Source: Qipengyuania profundimaris (lineage in GTDB: Bacteria > Pseudomonadota > Alphaproteobacteria > Sphingomonadales > Sphingomonadaceae). Taken from it: a stretch of DNA of 64,000 nt. Shown here one piece after another: positions 49,166 to 58,474 of the stretch. Below the pieces are notes generated by a model. That model saw only the letters and a list, made by a program, of their open reading frames with translations. It searched no databases and was not told the origin of the DNA. The DNA is taken from NCBI RefSeq assembly GCF_030717945.1, contig NZ_JAVAIM010000001.1:2231131-2295130 (forward strand), written 5' to 3'. Position 1 is the first letter of the stretch. Each line of letters starts with the position of its first letter. Made by a program: the position numbers and the translations under genes.

Positions 49166-50359
49166 ATGGTCGCAGAACAATCCGACAAGACCGACGGTAT
49201 CGGGCCATACGTTGCGCTGGCGGCGCTCGTGCTGCTGCCGCTGCTGCTGCTCGCGATCTTTCAGTCTCATCCCGAACCCGAGCAGGGGCAAGTGGAAGCT
49301 ACGGAGCAGCCGCTCATGATGCCCGACCTACCGGCTTCTGCCGAAGATACGGTGCTAACATCCGAACTTGCCGCAGACGACGCGCAGGCTCGCAATGCCG
49401 CCGTTCCGGTCGATCCTGCGGCACTCTCGCCCATCTCTCCGTTCGCCTTTCGCGGCGATAGTGCCGACCGCACCCGCGCGCGCGACTGCCTCGCGCTGGC
49501 AGCCATGGCGGAAGCGGGCAGCGGCGATGCGGACCAGCGCGCGGTGATGCAGGTGGTGCTCAATCGCACGCGCCATCCGGCCTTTGCGAATACGGTCTGC
49601 GGCGTGGTGTTCGAAGGATCCCAGCGGCCCACCGGTTGCCAGTTCACCTTTACCTGCGACGGCTCGCTCGCGCGGCGCTATTCCGATGGGGCGTGGCGCA
49701 GTGCCCGCGCCCGCGCGGAGGAAGCGCTCGGCGGCTATGTGCACCAGGCGGTCGGGACGGCCACGCATTACCACGCCGATTACGTCTACCCCTACTGGTC
49801 CCCCTCGCTCGACAAGGTCGCGGTGGTCGGGCCGCATATATTCCTGCGCTGGAAGGGCACATGGGGCACGCAGCGCGGCTTCTCCGCCCGCTATGCCGGG
49901 GGCGAGCCGGACCCGCTGGCGCTGCGCAGCCGGGCACAGGCCGTCGAGCGGCCCGCCGACCTGCTCCCGCAACTGGTGGATGAGGGCGTCGCGATCCGCA
50001 CCATCACCGCCGACGGAGCGAGTGACAGCAGCGGTGCGAAGCCTTCCCCATCGACGAGCGCCCGCCCCGGATCGCCCGATCCCGGAGTCCACTTCGTTCT
50101 CGTCTCCGGCGGCGATTCGCCGCAAGCACTCGTCGATAGGGCGCGCGCATTGTGCCCAGGCAATCGATACTGCCAGGTCTATGGCTGGAGCAGTGCCTCG
50201 GACATGCCGGGCGAACTCCCCCTCCCCTTCGCCGCGCGCAGCACCCTGCGCTTCAGCTACCTGCCCGCCCGCCAGGGTCGCGACCCGATCGTCTATTTCG
50301 ACTGCCGCCTATTCCCCGATCCGACCATCGGCACCTGCCTGCCGCAGGCGCGGCCGTAA
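49166..50359 (+). CDS. SleB-type cell-wall hydrolase, membrane-anchored
   Basis: 397 residues from ATG 49166. One N-terminal membrane helix (YVALAALVLLPLLLLAIF, about 14-31), an acidic linker, then a Hydrolase_2/SleB domain at about 105-230: CLALAAMAEAGSGDADQRAVMQVVLNR (in pieces) with the catalytic glutamate in MAEAG, and GTATHYHADYVYPYW. The C-terminal 150 residues contain a low-complexity stretch rich in Ser and Pro followed by a small domain of unknown type. It should cut peptidoglycan in the periplasm. Confidence 0.88.
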   Translation: MVAEQSDKTDGIGPYVALAALVLLPLLLLAIFQSHPEPEQGQVEATEQPLMMPDLPASAEDTVLTSELAADDAQARNAAVPVDPAALSPISPFAFRGDSADRTRARDCLALAAMAEAGSGDADQRAVMQVVLNRTRHPAFANTVCGVVFEGSQRPTGCQFTFTCDGSLARRYSDGAWRSARARAEEALGGYVHQAVGTATHYHADYVYPYWSPSLDKVAVVGPHIFLRWKGTWGTQRGFSARYAGGEPDPLALRSRAQAVERPADLLPQLVDEGVAIRTITADGASDSSGAKPSPSTSARPGSPDPGVHFVLVSGGDSPQALVDRARALCPGNRYCQVYGWSSASDMPGELPLPFAARSTLRFSYLPARQGRDPIVYFDCRLFPDPTIGTCLPQARP

Positions 50360-50422
50360 GGTATTTTGTCCTGCGCGCATTGCACGCTAAATCCCCTTTC
50401 GAAACGCATTCGGGAGAGAGTA

Positions 50423-51118
50423 ATGAGCGGCAATCCGGACATGACATTCGACGAGGTGGTCAACGGCCGCCGCTCCATCCGCGGCTATCTGGACAAGCCG
50501 GTGCCGCGCGACCTGATCGAGGAAGTGCTGGCGCTGGCCATGCGCTCGCCCTCCTCGATGAACACGCAGCCCTATAATTTCCACGTCATCACCGGCGAGC
50601 CGCTCGACCGGATCCGCAAGGGCAATACCGAGCGTATCCTCGCCGGCGAGCCGGACAGCCGCGAATTCCGCCGTGGCGAGCCCTTCTCGGGCAAGCATCG
50701 CGAGCGCCAGATCGGCTGCGCGGTCCAGCTGTTCGAGGCGATGGGGATCGAGCGCGACGACAAGGACGCACGGCAAGATTGGGTGCTGCGCGGTTTCCGC
50801 CAGTTCGACGCACCCGTCTGCGTCATCGTGACCTATGACAGGGAACTTTCCGGCAGCGACGACACGCCGTTCGATTGCGGCGCAGTGACGACCGCGCTGG
50901 TCAATGCTGCATGGTCGCGCGGGCTCGGCTGCGTCATCAATTCGCAAGGCATCATGCAAAGCCCGGTTGTGCGCGAACATGCGAACATCCCGGACGATCA
51001 GGTGATCATGAAGGCCGTCGCGATGGGCTGGCCGGACGAGGACTTCCCCGCCAACCCGGTCAAGATAACCCGCCGCGAGGTGGACGAAGCCGCGCGTTTT
51101 GTCGGCTTCGACGACTAG
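50423..51118 (+). CDS. Nitroreductase-family FMN protein
   Basis: 231 residues from ATG 50423, with GGGAGAG upstream. Seen: VNGRRSIRGYLDKPVPRDLIEEVLALAMRSPSSMNTQPYNF (in pieces), the FMN-binding and dimer segment of NfsB/PnbA-type nitroreductases, and GWPDEDFPANPV near the C-terminus. Reduces nitro groups or quinones with NAD(P)H. The stop overlaps that of the convergent isomerase-like gene by four bases. The physiological substrate is unknown. Confidence 0.9.
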   Translation: MSGNPDMTFDEVVNGRRSIRGYLDKPVPRDLIEEVLALAMRSPSSMNTQPYNFHVITGEPLDRIRKGNTERILAGEPDSREFRRGEPFSGKHRERQIGCAVQLFEAMGIERDDKDARQDWVLRGFRQFDAPVCVIVTYDRELSGSDDTPFDCGAVTTALVNAAWSRGLGCVINSQGIMQSPVVREHANIPDDQVIMKAVAMGWPDEDFPANPVKITRREVDEAARFVGFDD

Positions 51119-51729
51119 GCGAGCTCGGCAACCTTCTGCCGCACCAGCGGCAGTTGGTCGTTCCCGAAATACATGTGCTCGCCGCCGACGAACAGCGTCG
51201 GCGAACCGAAGGCGCCGCGCTCGATCGCTTCTTCGGTATTGGTGCGCAGCCGATCCTTTATCGGCTGGCTGGTCGCTTGCTGTCCTAGCGCAGATCCACC
51301 GAAGCCGCAGGCATCCGCCACCGCCACCAGTTCCGCTTGATCGTCAAGATTGCGGCCTTCGGTGAAATAGGCCTCGAACGCGGCATGGGCAAAACGCTCC
51401 AGCGCCTCTTGGTCGTCTTCGAGCGCACAGCAGAACCGCATGGCGTGGACCGATTTCAGCGGATGATGCTCGGTCGGAAAATTCATCCCTACGCCGGCCA
51501 GCTGCGCCCATTGCTTCAGCCATTCGAAGCTGCGCGCCAGCTTCGCGGCATTCTCCGGCTTGCGGCTCTCATAGACCGATGGGTTCACCGCATTGAACAC
51601 GCCGCCCACCAGAAAGGGTAGCCAGCGGATAGTGTAATCCAGACCGTCCAGCGCCGGGCGGACATTCGCAAATGCGAGCCGGGTCCACGGACTGGACAGG
51701 TCGAAGAAGAACTCGACCGGGACGCTCAT
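51115..51729 (-). CDS. DsbA-fold 2-hydroxychromene-2-carboxylate isomerase-like protein
   Basis: 204 residues from ATG 51729 (MSVPVEFFFDLSSPWTRLAFANVRPAL in parts). The FFFDLSSPWTRLA start, with the catalytic serine after DLS, and the C-terminal AIERGAFGSPTLFVGGEHMYFGNDQL (in pieces) are the signatures of kappa-class GST or NahD-type isomerases. The start overlaps the stop of the GST gene (52424-51726), so two glutathione-using proteins are co-translated. It is the second such protein in the window. Confidence 0.88.
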   Translation of the reverse strand: MSVPVEFFFDLSSPWTRLAFANVRPALDGLDYTIRWLPFLVGGVFNAVNPSVYESRKPENAAKLARSFEWLKQWAQLAGVGMNFPTEHHPLKSVHAMRFCCALEDDQEALERFAHAAFEAYFTEGRNLDDQAELVAVADACGFGGSALGQQATSQPIKDRLRTNTEEAIERGAFGSPTLFVGGEHMYFGNDQLPLVRQKVAELA

Positions 51730-52424
51730 CGCACCCTCGCCTTGCCGGTGCCGAAAAGGTTCTTGCGCTCTTCCTCGCTCATCTCCCCGCGCCGCGCCAT
51801 ATCGCTGCCGAGCGCGACGCCGCGCCGCAGCCCATCGCGCTGCTTGAGCGTGTCGTACCAGCGCTTCACATGGGCGAAGTCCTCCAGCGGGATCCCCTGC
51901 GCCTTCCACGTCCGCACCCAAGGGAAGCAGGCCATGTCGGCGATGGTATAGTCCTGGCCCGCGATGTGCTCATTATCGGCGAGCTGCCGGTCCATCACCC
52001 CGTACACGCGTAGCGCCTCGCGGTGGAAACGCTCGATGGCGTAAGGCAGCTTTTCCTCGGCATAGAGGTGGAAGTGACCATGCTGGCCCAACGTCGGCCC
52101 CAGATGCCCTACCTGCCAGAACAGCCATTGCCGCACGCGGGACCGGCCGCGCAGATCATCGGGCAGGAAGCGGCCCGACTTTTCAGCAAGATACAGCAGC
52201 ACCGCACCGGATTCGAAGATCGTCACCGGATCGCCGCCGTCCTCCGGCGCGTGGTCGATGATCGCAGGGATCCGGCCGTTGGGATTGATCGCGAGATAGT
52301 CCTCCGTGTGCTGGTCGCCCGCCGCCAGGTTCACCCAGCGCGGCTCATACTCAAGCCCGCATTCTTCGAGCATGATGGCGACCTTCCACCCGTTGGGTGC
52401 TGGCGCGGTGAAGAATTCGATCAT
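51726..52424 (-). CDS. Glutathione S-transferase, YghU/Ure2-like
   Basis: 232 residues from ATG 52424 (MIEFFTAPAPNGWKVAIMLEECG in parts), with GGAGGGA upstream. The TAPAPNGWKVAIMLEE and NPNGRIPAIIDH motifs with FESGAVLLYLAEKSGRF are those of the YghU/Ure2p-type GSTs (nu class), which act as disulfide-bond oxidoreductases and peroxidases. The C-terminal helical domain is complete. Co-translated with the isomerase-like gene downstream. Confidence 0.9.
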   Translation of the reverse strand: MIEFFTAPAPNGWKVAIMLEECGLEYEPRWVNLAAGDQHTEDYLAINPNGRIPAIIDHAPEDGGDPVTIFESGAVLLYLAEKSGRFLPDDLRGRSRVRQWLFWQVGHLGPTLGQHGHFHLYAEEKLPYAIERFHREALRVYGVMDRQLADNEHIAGQDYTIADMACFPWVRTWKAQGIPLEDFAHVKRWYDTLKQRDGLRRGVALGSDMARRGEMSEEERKNLFGTGKARVR

Positions 52425-52562
52425 CGGCGGTCCCTCCTCTCTCGCCTGTATTGTCGGCAGGGGTTGGAGAGGACGCAAGCGGAATTCCAAAACCTCGCGA
52501 TAACCAGGGATATATCGGGCGCGGGGGGCGTAGGGTCAGCAAACCCCAACGAAGGAATTGCG

Positions 52563-53336
52563 ATGCCCGAGACGATGACCCGACTTGCCGATGGCTTCTG
52601 GCGCATAACCGGCGAGGTGCGGGTCGGCGGCCTGCTCGATATCGGCACGCAGTGTTCGCTGGTGCGGCGGAAAAACGGGCGGTACGTATTCCTCGACAGC
52701 TACACCCTGCCCGCCCCAGTCCGCCAGCAGGTCGATGCGCTGACCGACGAGGGGCGCAAGCTCGATGCGATCATCAACCTGCATCCCTACCACACGCTCC
52801 ATTGCGAGTGGATGCACCGCACCTATCCGGATGCGACGCTTTACGGCACCGCGCGCCATCACGAGAAACTGCCCGATCTGCCCTGGCACGCGACCCGCTG
52901 CGAAGAACCGGCGCTGGCCGAGAAGTTCGGCGATACCTTTGCCTTCTCGCAGCCGAAGGGGATGCCGCTGGTGTGCGAGGACGAGTCGGTGCATTTCTCG
53001 TCCATCCTCGCCCTGCACCGCGCCAGCGGGACGATCCATGTGGACGATACGCTGGTCTACTTGGACAAGGGCTTCCCGTTATCGGCCCTGCCGATGACCG
53101 GACGACTGAGCTTCCACCCGACGCTGGACAAGGCGCTCAGCCCGAAAGCAGGCGCTGCCGACGAATTCAGGGACTGGGCGATCGAATTGGGGATCGACTG
53201 GGCCGACGCACGCCGCGTGGCCGCTGCACACAACGCCGTGCGCGAGCTGGGCGAGGAAGAATTTCCCACGCTGATCGGCGAAGCGCTCGGCCGGGTAAAG
53301 CCCGTGCTCGACCGCCACCGGGCCGAGCACGGCTGA
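52563..53336 (+). CDS. DUF4336-like metallo-beta-lactamase-fold protein (degenerate)
   Basis: 257 residues from ATG 52563, with GAAGGAA upstream. The N-terminus ADGFWRITGEVRVGGLLDIGTQCSLVRRKNG and IINLHPYHTLHCEWMHRTYPDATLYGTARHHEKLPDLPW (in pieces) resemble DUF4336 proteins. The metal motif HxHxDH of true beta-lactamase-fold hydrolases is replaced by HPYHTLH, so the metal site is altered. Later, ALHRASGTIHVDDTLVYLD keeps the DD strand. Enzyme activity is uncertain. Divergent from the GST and convergent on the ornithine decarboxylase gene. Confidence 0.7.
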   Translation: MPETMTRLADGFWRITGEVRVGGLLDIGTQCSLVRRKNGRYVFLDSYTLPAPVRQQVDALTDEGRKLDAIINLHPYHTLHCEWMHRTYPDATLYGTARHHEKLPDLPWHATRCEEPALAEKFGDTFAFSQPKGMPLVCEDESVHFSSILALHRASGTIHVDDTLVYLDKGFPLSALPMTGRLSFHPTLDKALSPKAGAADEFRDWAIELGIDWADARRVAAAHNAVRELGEEEFPTLIGEALGRVKPVLDRHRAEHG

Positions 53337-53340
53337 TCGC

Positions 53341-54543
53341 TCAGCGCAGGCTGACCACATTGTCCGCCTCGGGCCGAGTGCGGCTGCCATCGTAAAGGCT
53401 GGCCATGGGCTCGTCCTGCACGATGATGCGCTCTGCCGCACCGAAACCGTTGAAATCGGTCTTCATTGCCGCGCCATATGCGCCCAGCATGCCGATCTCG
53501 AGGTAGTCGCCCGCCTGGATGTCTTCCGGCAGGGCGAACGGGCCGGGCATGTAATCGGCATCGTCGCAGGTTGGGCCGTAGAAGGCGAAGTCCATCTCCG
53601 GCTTGATCAGATCATCCTCCAGGGCGCGGACAGGGAATTTCCAGTCCACGTGCGCGGCATCGAACAGTGCGCCATAAGCGCCGTCGTTGATGTAGAGTTC
53701 CTCGCCGCGGCGCTTTTCCACCTTTACGACGAGACTGGAATACTCCGCGCACAAAGCGCGGCCGGGCTCACACCACAGCTCCGCGTTATAGGCGATCGGT
53801 AGCGCGTAGAAGTGCTGGTGGATAATCTTGAAATAGTCCTCCAGCGGCGGCGGTTCCATGCCGGGATAGACGCTGGGAAAGCCGCCGCCGACGTCGATCA
53901 TGTCGATCACGACCGAGGCTTCGGCGATGGCTGCGCGCACGCGGTCGATCGCCTGGACATAGGCGAAGGGGCTCATCGCCTGGCTGCCGACATGGAAGCA
54001 CACGCCCAGCCAGTCGCAATGCTGGCGGGTCTGCTGCAGCAGCGCGGGCGCTTCGGTGAGGTCGCAGCCGAATTTGGCGGCTAGGCTGAGTGCAGCATGC
54101 TCGCTCGAGACACGCAGGCGGATGCAGAGGCGCAAGTCGGTAGCAGCGTTGCCCTCGTCGTCGCGGCAAGCCTCGACGATCTTCTCCAGCTCCTCGACGC
54201 TATCGAGGCTGAACGTCTTCACGCCATGGCTGTGATATGCCTCGCGGATCGCGCCGGGCGATTTGACCGGATGCATGAAGCACAACGTCGCCTGTGGCAG
54301 CGTCGAGCGCACCAAGCGCACCTCCGCAATGGAGGCGACGTCGAAATGCGTCACGCCATTGTCCCACAGGATCTGCAAGAGCTCGGGCGAGGGATTGGCC
54401 TTCACCGCATAGAGCGACTTGCCCGGAAACTTCTCGACGAAGAAACGGGCAGCGCGCGCCGCGGCGTGCGGGCGGTTGAGGATGACCGGCTCTTCAGGGC
54501 GAAGAACGCGGACTACAGCCTTGGCGTCGGGAAAATGCTGCAA
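53341..54543 (-). CDS. Ornithine/lysine decarboxylase, alanine-racemase fold
   Basis: 400 residues from a TTG at 54543 (reading MQHFPDAKAVVRVL); AGGGGGT stands about 12 bases upstream. A TTG at 54588 in frame is an alternative; no ATG is available. PLP lysine in YAVKANPSP, FHVGSQ, DVGGGFP, CEPGRAL and the second-subunit cysteine YGPTCDDAD all match type III eukaryotic-like ornithine decarboxylases. Makes putrescine (or cadaverine). The carboxynorspermidine genes that would use putrescine start about 3 kb away, on the same strand. Confidence 0.9.
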   Translation of the reverse strand: MQHFPDAKAVVRVLRPEEPVILNRPHAAARAARFFVEKFPGKSLYAVKANPSPELLQILWDNGVTHFDVASIAEVRLVRSTLPQATLCFMHPVKSPGAIREAYHSHGVKTFSLDSVEELEKIVEACRDDEGNAATDLRLCIRLRVSSEHAALSLAAKFGCDLTEAPALLQQTRQHCDWLGVCFHVGSQAMSPFAYVQAIDRVRAAIAEASVVIDMIDVGGGFPSVYPGMEPPPLEDYFKIIHQHFYALPIAYNAELWCEPGRALCAEYSSLVVKVEKRRGEELYINDGAYGALFDAAHVDWKFPVRALEDDLIKPEMDFAFYGPTCDDADYMPGPFALPEDIQAGDYLEIGMLGAYGAAMKTDFNGFGAAERIIVQDEPMASLYDGSRTRPEADNVVSLR

Positions 54544-54741
54544 CTCAAGGGACCCCCTAAACGGTCCTAGCGGACCATGAAACGACAAGCTGCCTTGCGG
54601 TTAGGAAGGGTCCTTGGGGCAGCGGGAGCGCGGCGTATAGTTCGTGGGTCATGAAACGCAAGTGAATACACGGCGAAAATGTGCAAGCCCGCCGCGGGGT
54701 GCGGCGGGCGTATGTTGCGATGGGCCGTTCCTGAGAACGTG

Positions 54742-55317
54742 CTACTGGAAGCTGATCGACGGCACCTGGTCCACGGTGCCCTTCTCGCTGTCGTCGAGGC
54801 GGTGGAAATCCGCCTCTTTGAAGCCGAGCAGGCCGGCGAACAGCACCGCCGGGAAGCTCTCGCGCACGGTGTTGTAGCGTGAGACGGCGGCGTTCAGCGC
54901 GCGGCGGGCGGCGGCGAGCTTGTCCTCGACATGGGAGAGCTCGCGCTGCAGTTCCTGGAAATTGGCGGATGCCTTAAGGTCGGGGTAATTCTCGCTCAAC
55001 GCCAGCAGGCGGTCGAGCGCGACGCGCAGGCCCTGTTCGTCGCCGGAAGTGATCGGGCCGTTGGCCGCCTGGTTGCGCGCGGAAATCACCGCATCGAGCG
55101 TCTCGCGCTCGTGCCCGGCATAGCCCTTTACCGTCTCGACCAGATTGGGGATGAGATCGTGCCGCTGGCGCAGCTGCGCGTCGATATCGGCGACGCCCTG
55201 CTTCACGTTCTGGCGCTGGGCGACCAGCCTGTTGTAGATGACGATCAGCAGGACGACGAGGCCGGCCCCCAGGAACAGGGCGACGGACGTCCAGAATGCG
55301 CTGGCGACTTCGGACAC
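54742..55317 (-). CDS. LemA-family protein
   Basis: 191 residues. A membrane helix near the N-terminus (VALFLGAGLVVLLIVIYNRLV), then a long helical domain with the LemA signature NRLVAQRQNVKQGVADIDAQLRQRHDLIPNLVETVKGY (in pieces) and AVSRYNTVRESFPAVLFAGLLGF. Most of the chain should lie outside the cytoplasm. Function unknown. It is divergent from a DUF3137 gene, a combination seen in many bacteria. Confidence 0.93.
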   Translation of the reverse strand: MSEVASAFWTSVALFLGAGLVVLLIVIYNRLVAQRQNVKQGVADIDAQLRQRHDLIPNLVETVKGYAGHERETLDAVISARNQAANGPITSGDEQGLRVALDRLLALSENYPDLKASANFQELQRELSHVEDKLAAARRALNAAVSRYNTVRESFPAVLFAGLLGFKEADFHRLDDSEKGTVDQVPSISFQ

Positions 55318-55385
55318 GGTAAAAACCCCCCTTTTACGTTTCGCCCCCTATGTTAGACCGAAGACGTTAACGGGGGAAGTAGGGC

Positions 55386-56342
55386 GTGATCGAGTATCCC
55401 GATGCGGACCGGCTGATGGCGGGCGAGCTCGGCGCGTGGCTGGAAGGCCAAGCGCAGGTCCGCGCCGATGCGGTTGCGCTGTCGTGGGACCGGCTATGGA
55501 AGGCGGGCATGGTGCTGCTGCCGCTGGCCGCGTTTTTCTTCATTCTCGTACCAATCGAATTTACTCCGAAGCTGTGGCTGACGGGCTTTGCCCTCACGGG
55601 TGCATGGGCGTGGTCGCAAATTCCGAAGCAGAAGGCGAAGAAACAGGTCAAGACCGGCATAAACGAGGCCATCGCGGGCGCGCTCGGTCTCACATATTGC
55701 CACGATTGCGAGGCCACCGATGCCTTCGAAATCGCGCGCGAATACCGCCTGCTCCCCAAGCACCAGAAACGCGATTTCGAGGATTTGTGGCAAGGCGAGA
55801 CGGCAGGCCACGACTTCACCCTGCATGAAGCGCACCTCCAGGAACGACGCGGATCAGGCAAGAACCGCCGCTGGGTCACGGTGTTTCGCGGCGCGATCGT
55901 GTCCGTGGCGTTCGAGCGCCCGTTCCACGGCACCACGCTGCTGGCGAAGGACGGGCAGTTCAAGAAGCTGTTCGGCGGGGCGAAGGACAGCGTGAAGCTG
56001 GACGGGCAGGTGCTGCAGCTCGCGGACATGGTCAGCCCGGATTTCGAGGACCGGTTCGACGTCTACACCACCGACCAGACCGAGGCGCGCTGGCTGATCA
56101 ATCCGGAGTATATCGAGCGGCTGCTAAACCTCGAACGACTGTTTCAGGGCAAGGGCAGCGCGGTGGTGTTCACCGGCGGCAACATGGTCCTGGCGCTGGA
56201 AGGCGGCAATTTGTTCGAGAGCGGATCGCTCAACCCGCAGGCCGACCGCGCGATGGTGGCCCAGACAATACGGCAATTCGCCGGGATCGCGGACCTGGCG
56301 CTGACGATGAACCGCATCCGCCCGGCAGAGCGCTACGGCTGA
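55386..56342 (+). CDS. DUF3137-domain protein
   Basis: 318 residues from GTG 55386, with GGGGGAAG upstream. Two membrane helices near residues 42-75 (MVLLPLAAFFFILVPIEF; LWLTGFALTGAWAWSQ), then a long cytoplasmic region with LTYCHDCEATDAFEIAREYRLLPKHQKRDFEDLW (in pieces), FRGAIVSVAFERPFHGTT and VYTTDQTEARWLINPEYIERLL, characteristic of DUF3137. Divergent and 68 bases from lemA. Exact role unknown; it may act with LemA at the inner membrane. Confidence 0.88.
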   Translation: MIEYPDADRLMAGELGAWLEGQAQVRADAVALSWDRLWKAGMVLLPLAAFFFILVPIEFTPKLWLTGFALTGAWAWSQIPKQKAKKQVKTGINEAIAGALGLTYCHDCEATDAFEIAREYRLLPKHQKRDFEDLWQGETAGHDFTLHEAHLQERRGSGKNRRWVTVFRGAIVSVAFERPFHGTTLLAKDGQFKKLFGGAKDSVKLDGQVLQLADMVSPDFEDRFDVYTTDQTEARWLINPEYIERLLNLERLFQGKGSAVVFTGGNMVLALEGGNLFESGSLNPQADRAMVAQTIRQFAGIADLALTMNRIRPAERYG

Positions 56343-57521
56343 TCAGCTCAGCCGGTCGCGGAAGCTCTCGTAGCCGAATTCGCGGATCAGCTCGAGCTGG
56401 TCGGTCTCGCTGTCCCACAGCCAGATGCTTGGCAACTGAACCCCGTTGAAGGTGTTGGTCTTGACCATCGAATAATGCGCCTGGTCAAGGAAAGCGAAAC
56501 GCTTGCCGACCTCCGCGCCGCCGGGGATGCGGTAATCGCCGATCACGTCGCCGGCGAGGCAGGACGGGCCGCCGATGCGGACTTCGGGCACCTCGCGGTC
56601 GGGCGCTTCGCCCAGCATGGCGGGGCGATAGGGCGCCTCGATCACGTCAGGCATATGGCACGTCGCCGAAATGTCCGCGACCGCCACCGGCACGCCGTTG
56701 AAGCCGGTGTCGAGGATGGTGCCGACGAGGACGCCCGCATCCAGCGCCACCGCCTCGCCCGGCTCGAGGTAGATTTCCGCGCCGGTATCGTCTTTCGCAT
56801 CGCGCAGGAATTCGACCAGTTCCTCGCGCTGGTAATCGGCGCGGGTGATGTGGTGACCGCCCCCCATGTTGATCCATTTAAGCTGCCCGAACCACGGCTC
56901 GATCGCGTCGAACACCTTGTCCCATGTCGCGTGGAGCGGCTCGAAATCCTGCTCGCAGAGGTTGTGGAAGTGGATGCCCTCCACGCCTTCCATGATCTCC
57001 GGCGTCAGTTGGTCGATCGGAAAGCCGAGGCGGCTGCCGGGGCTGGAGGGATCGTAGCGCGGCACTTCGCCCGTCGGGTGCATCGGATTGATCCGCAGGC
57101 CGACGTCGAAATCCTGCCCTGCCGCGCGCGCAGCCTCGAGGATCAGCGCCGCCCGCTCCATCTGGCCCGGCGAGTTGAAGATGATATGGTCCGACAGGCG
57201 GCAGACCTCTTCCAGCTCCTCCGGTTTGTAGGCCGCCGAATAGGTGGCGATTTCGCCGTCGTAGAATTCGCTCGCCAGCCGTGCTTCCCACAGGCCCGAG
57301 GTGCATACGCCGTCGAGATATTCGCCGACGATGGGCGCGGTCGACCACATGCTGAAAGCCTTTAGCGCGGCGAGGACCTTAATGTCTGCCGCGTCGCGGA
57401 TCTCTGCCAGCACCTGGCAGTTGGCGCGCAGCTTTGCCGCATCGACGACGAAGGCGGGGCTGTCGACGCGATTTAAGTCGAAATTGCGGAAGGCTCCGGG
57501 ATCGCCGGCTTTCGTTTCCAT
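56343..57521 (-). CDS. nspC: Carboxynorspermidine decarboxylase
   Basis: 392 residues. A type III-fold PLP decarboxylase that turns carboxy(nor)spermidine into (nor)spermidine. PLP lysine in LAALKAFSMWS (about residue 53), HFHNLCEQDFEPL, GGGHHITR, and the C-terminal site GGPSCLAGDVIGDY are diagnostic. The ATG overlaps the stop of the NHL lipoprotein gene (TAATG), placing it last in a three-gene coupled unit. In alphaproteobacteria the product is normally spermidine from putrescine. Confidence 0.93.
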   Translation of the reverse strand: METKAGDPGAFRNFDLNRVDSPAFVVDAAKLRANCQVLAEIRDAADIKVLAALKAFSMWSTAPIVGEYLDGVCTSGLWEARLASEFYDGEIATYSAAYKPEELEEVCRLSDHIIFNSPGQMERAALILEAARAAGQDFDVGLRINPMHPTGEVPRYDPSSPGSRLGFPIDQLTPEIMEGVEGIHFHNLCEQDFEPLHATWDKVFDAIEPWFGQLKWINMGGGHHITRADYQREELVEFLRDAKDDTGAEIYLEPGEAVALDAGVLVGTILDTGFNGVPVAVADISATCHMPDVIEAPYRPAMLGEAPDREVPEVRIGGPSCLAGDVIGDYRIPGGAEVGKRFAFLDQAHYSMVKTNTFNGVQLPSIWLWDSETDQLELIREFGYESFRDRLS

Positions 57522-58474
57522 TATTCGGGTTCCTGTTCGGGCGAGAGTTCGAAGCGGACTACGCGGTCGCCATAGACGTCGGTGACATAGGCCATGCCGT
57601 CGCGACCGATAGCAATATCGTGGCCGAGGCTGGCGTTGCGACCGTCGAGCGCAACATCGAGCGAACGCTCGAGCTGACCCTCGGGCGTATAGACGCGCAC
57701 GATCGCCCCGAAATTATCAGCCCGATCCCTGCCCTCGACCGTGACGAGCCAGCCCCCGCCCAGCGTCGCGACGCCATAGGGCCGCCCGCCGGTGGGCGTG
57801 TCCCGGCTGTCGAGCAGTTTTCCGGCGTGGTCGAACACCTGGATGCGTTCGTTCTCCCGGTCGGCAACATAGACGCGGTCCTCGTCCACCGCGATGCCGT
57901 GGGCGAGACGGAAATTGCCGAACTCGCGCAGGAAAGCGCCGCTGCGGTCGAACTCCGCGACCCGCGTGTTCACATAGCCGTCTGCGACGAGCACGCGATT
58001 GCCGATGAAGGCGATGTCGGCTGGACGGCCGAAATGGCTGTCGTCCTGCCCCGACACGCCACGCTCGCCGAGGACCATTCGCTGGTTGCCTTCGTGATCG
58101 AACTGGATGACCTGCTCGCGCGCGACATCGGTGATCCAGACATTGTCGCCCGCATCGACCGAAAGTCCGTGCGGCATGACGAACTCGCCCGCGCCCCATT
58201 GGCCGAGCAGCACGCCGCTGGGGGAGAACATGAAGACCGTCGGTTCGGCGATCGGTTCGGCAGGAAACGGCTCTTCCCACTCGCGACCCGCGCGATGCAG
58301 CACGAAGATATGCCCGTGGCTATCCGCCTCCACCGCGCTGACCTGCCCGAAGACCGCATCGTCGGGGATGGTCGGCCAGCCGGTATCGATCGCCGCGCGG
58401 GGCAGATCTTCTTCAGGTGGGCTGCCGCAGGATCCAAGCGCCAGCGCGCTCAAAGCGGTCAGCAATCGTCGCAT
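57521..58474 (-). CDS. NHL-repeat (six-bladed propeller) lipoprotein
   Basis: 317 residues from ATG 58474, which overlaps the stop of the preceding dehydrogenase gene (ATGA). A lipoprotein signal MRRLLTALSALALGSC with lipobox LGSC. At least four NHL-like repeats follow: VSAVEADSHGHIFVLHR, PHGLSVDAGDNVWITDV, AHGIAVDEDRVYVADREN, GHDIAIGRDGMAYVTDVYGD. The fold resembles the lyase half of peptidyl-glycine amidating enzymes, but catalytic residues cannot be judged by eye. Its place inside a coupled polyamine operon is unusual; a role in sensing or trimming polyamine derivatives in the periplasm is inference. Confidence 0.82.
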   Translation of the reverse strand: MRRLLTALSALALGSCGSPPEEDLPRAAIDTGWPTIPDDAVFGQVSAVEADSHGHIFVLHRAGREWEEPFPAEPIAEPTVFMFSPSGVLLGQWGAGEFVMPHGLSVDAGDNVWITDVAREQVIQFDHEGNQRMVLGERGVSGQDDSHFGRPADIAFIGNRVLVADGYVNTRVAEFDRSGAFLREFGNFRLAHGIAVDEDRVYVADRENERIQVFDHAGKLLDSRDTPTGGRPYGVATLGGGWLVTVEGRDRADNFGAIVRVYTPEGQLERSLDVALDGRNASLGHDIAIGRDGMAYVTDVYGDRVVRFELSPEQEPE

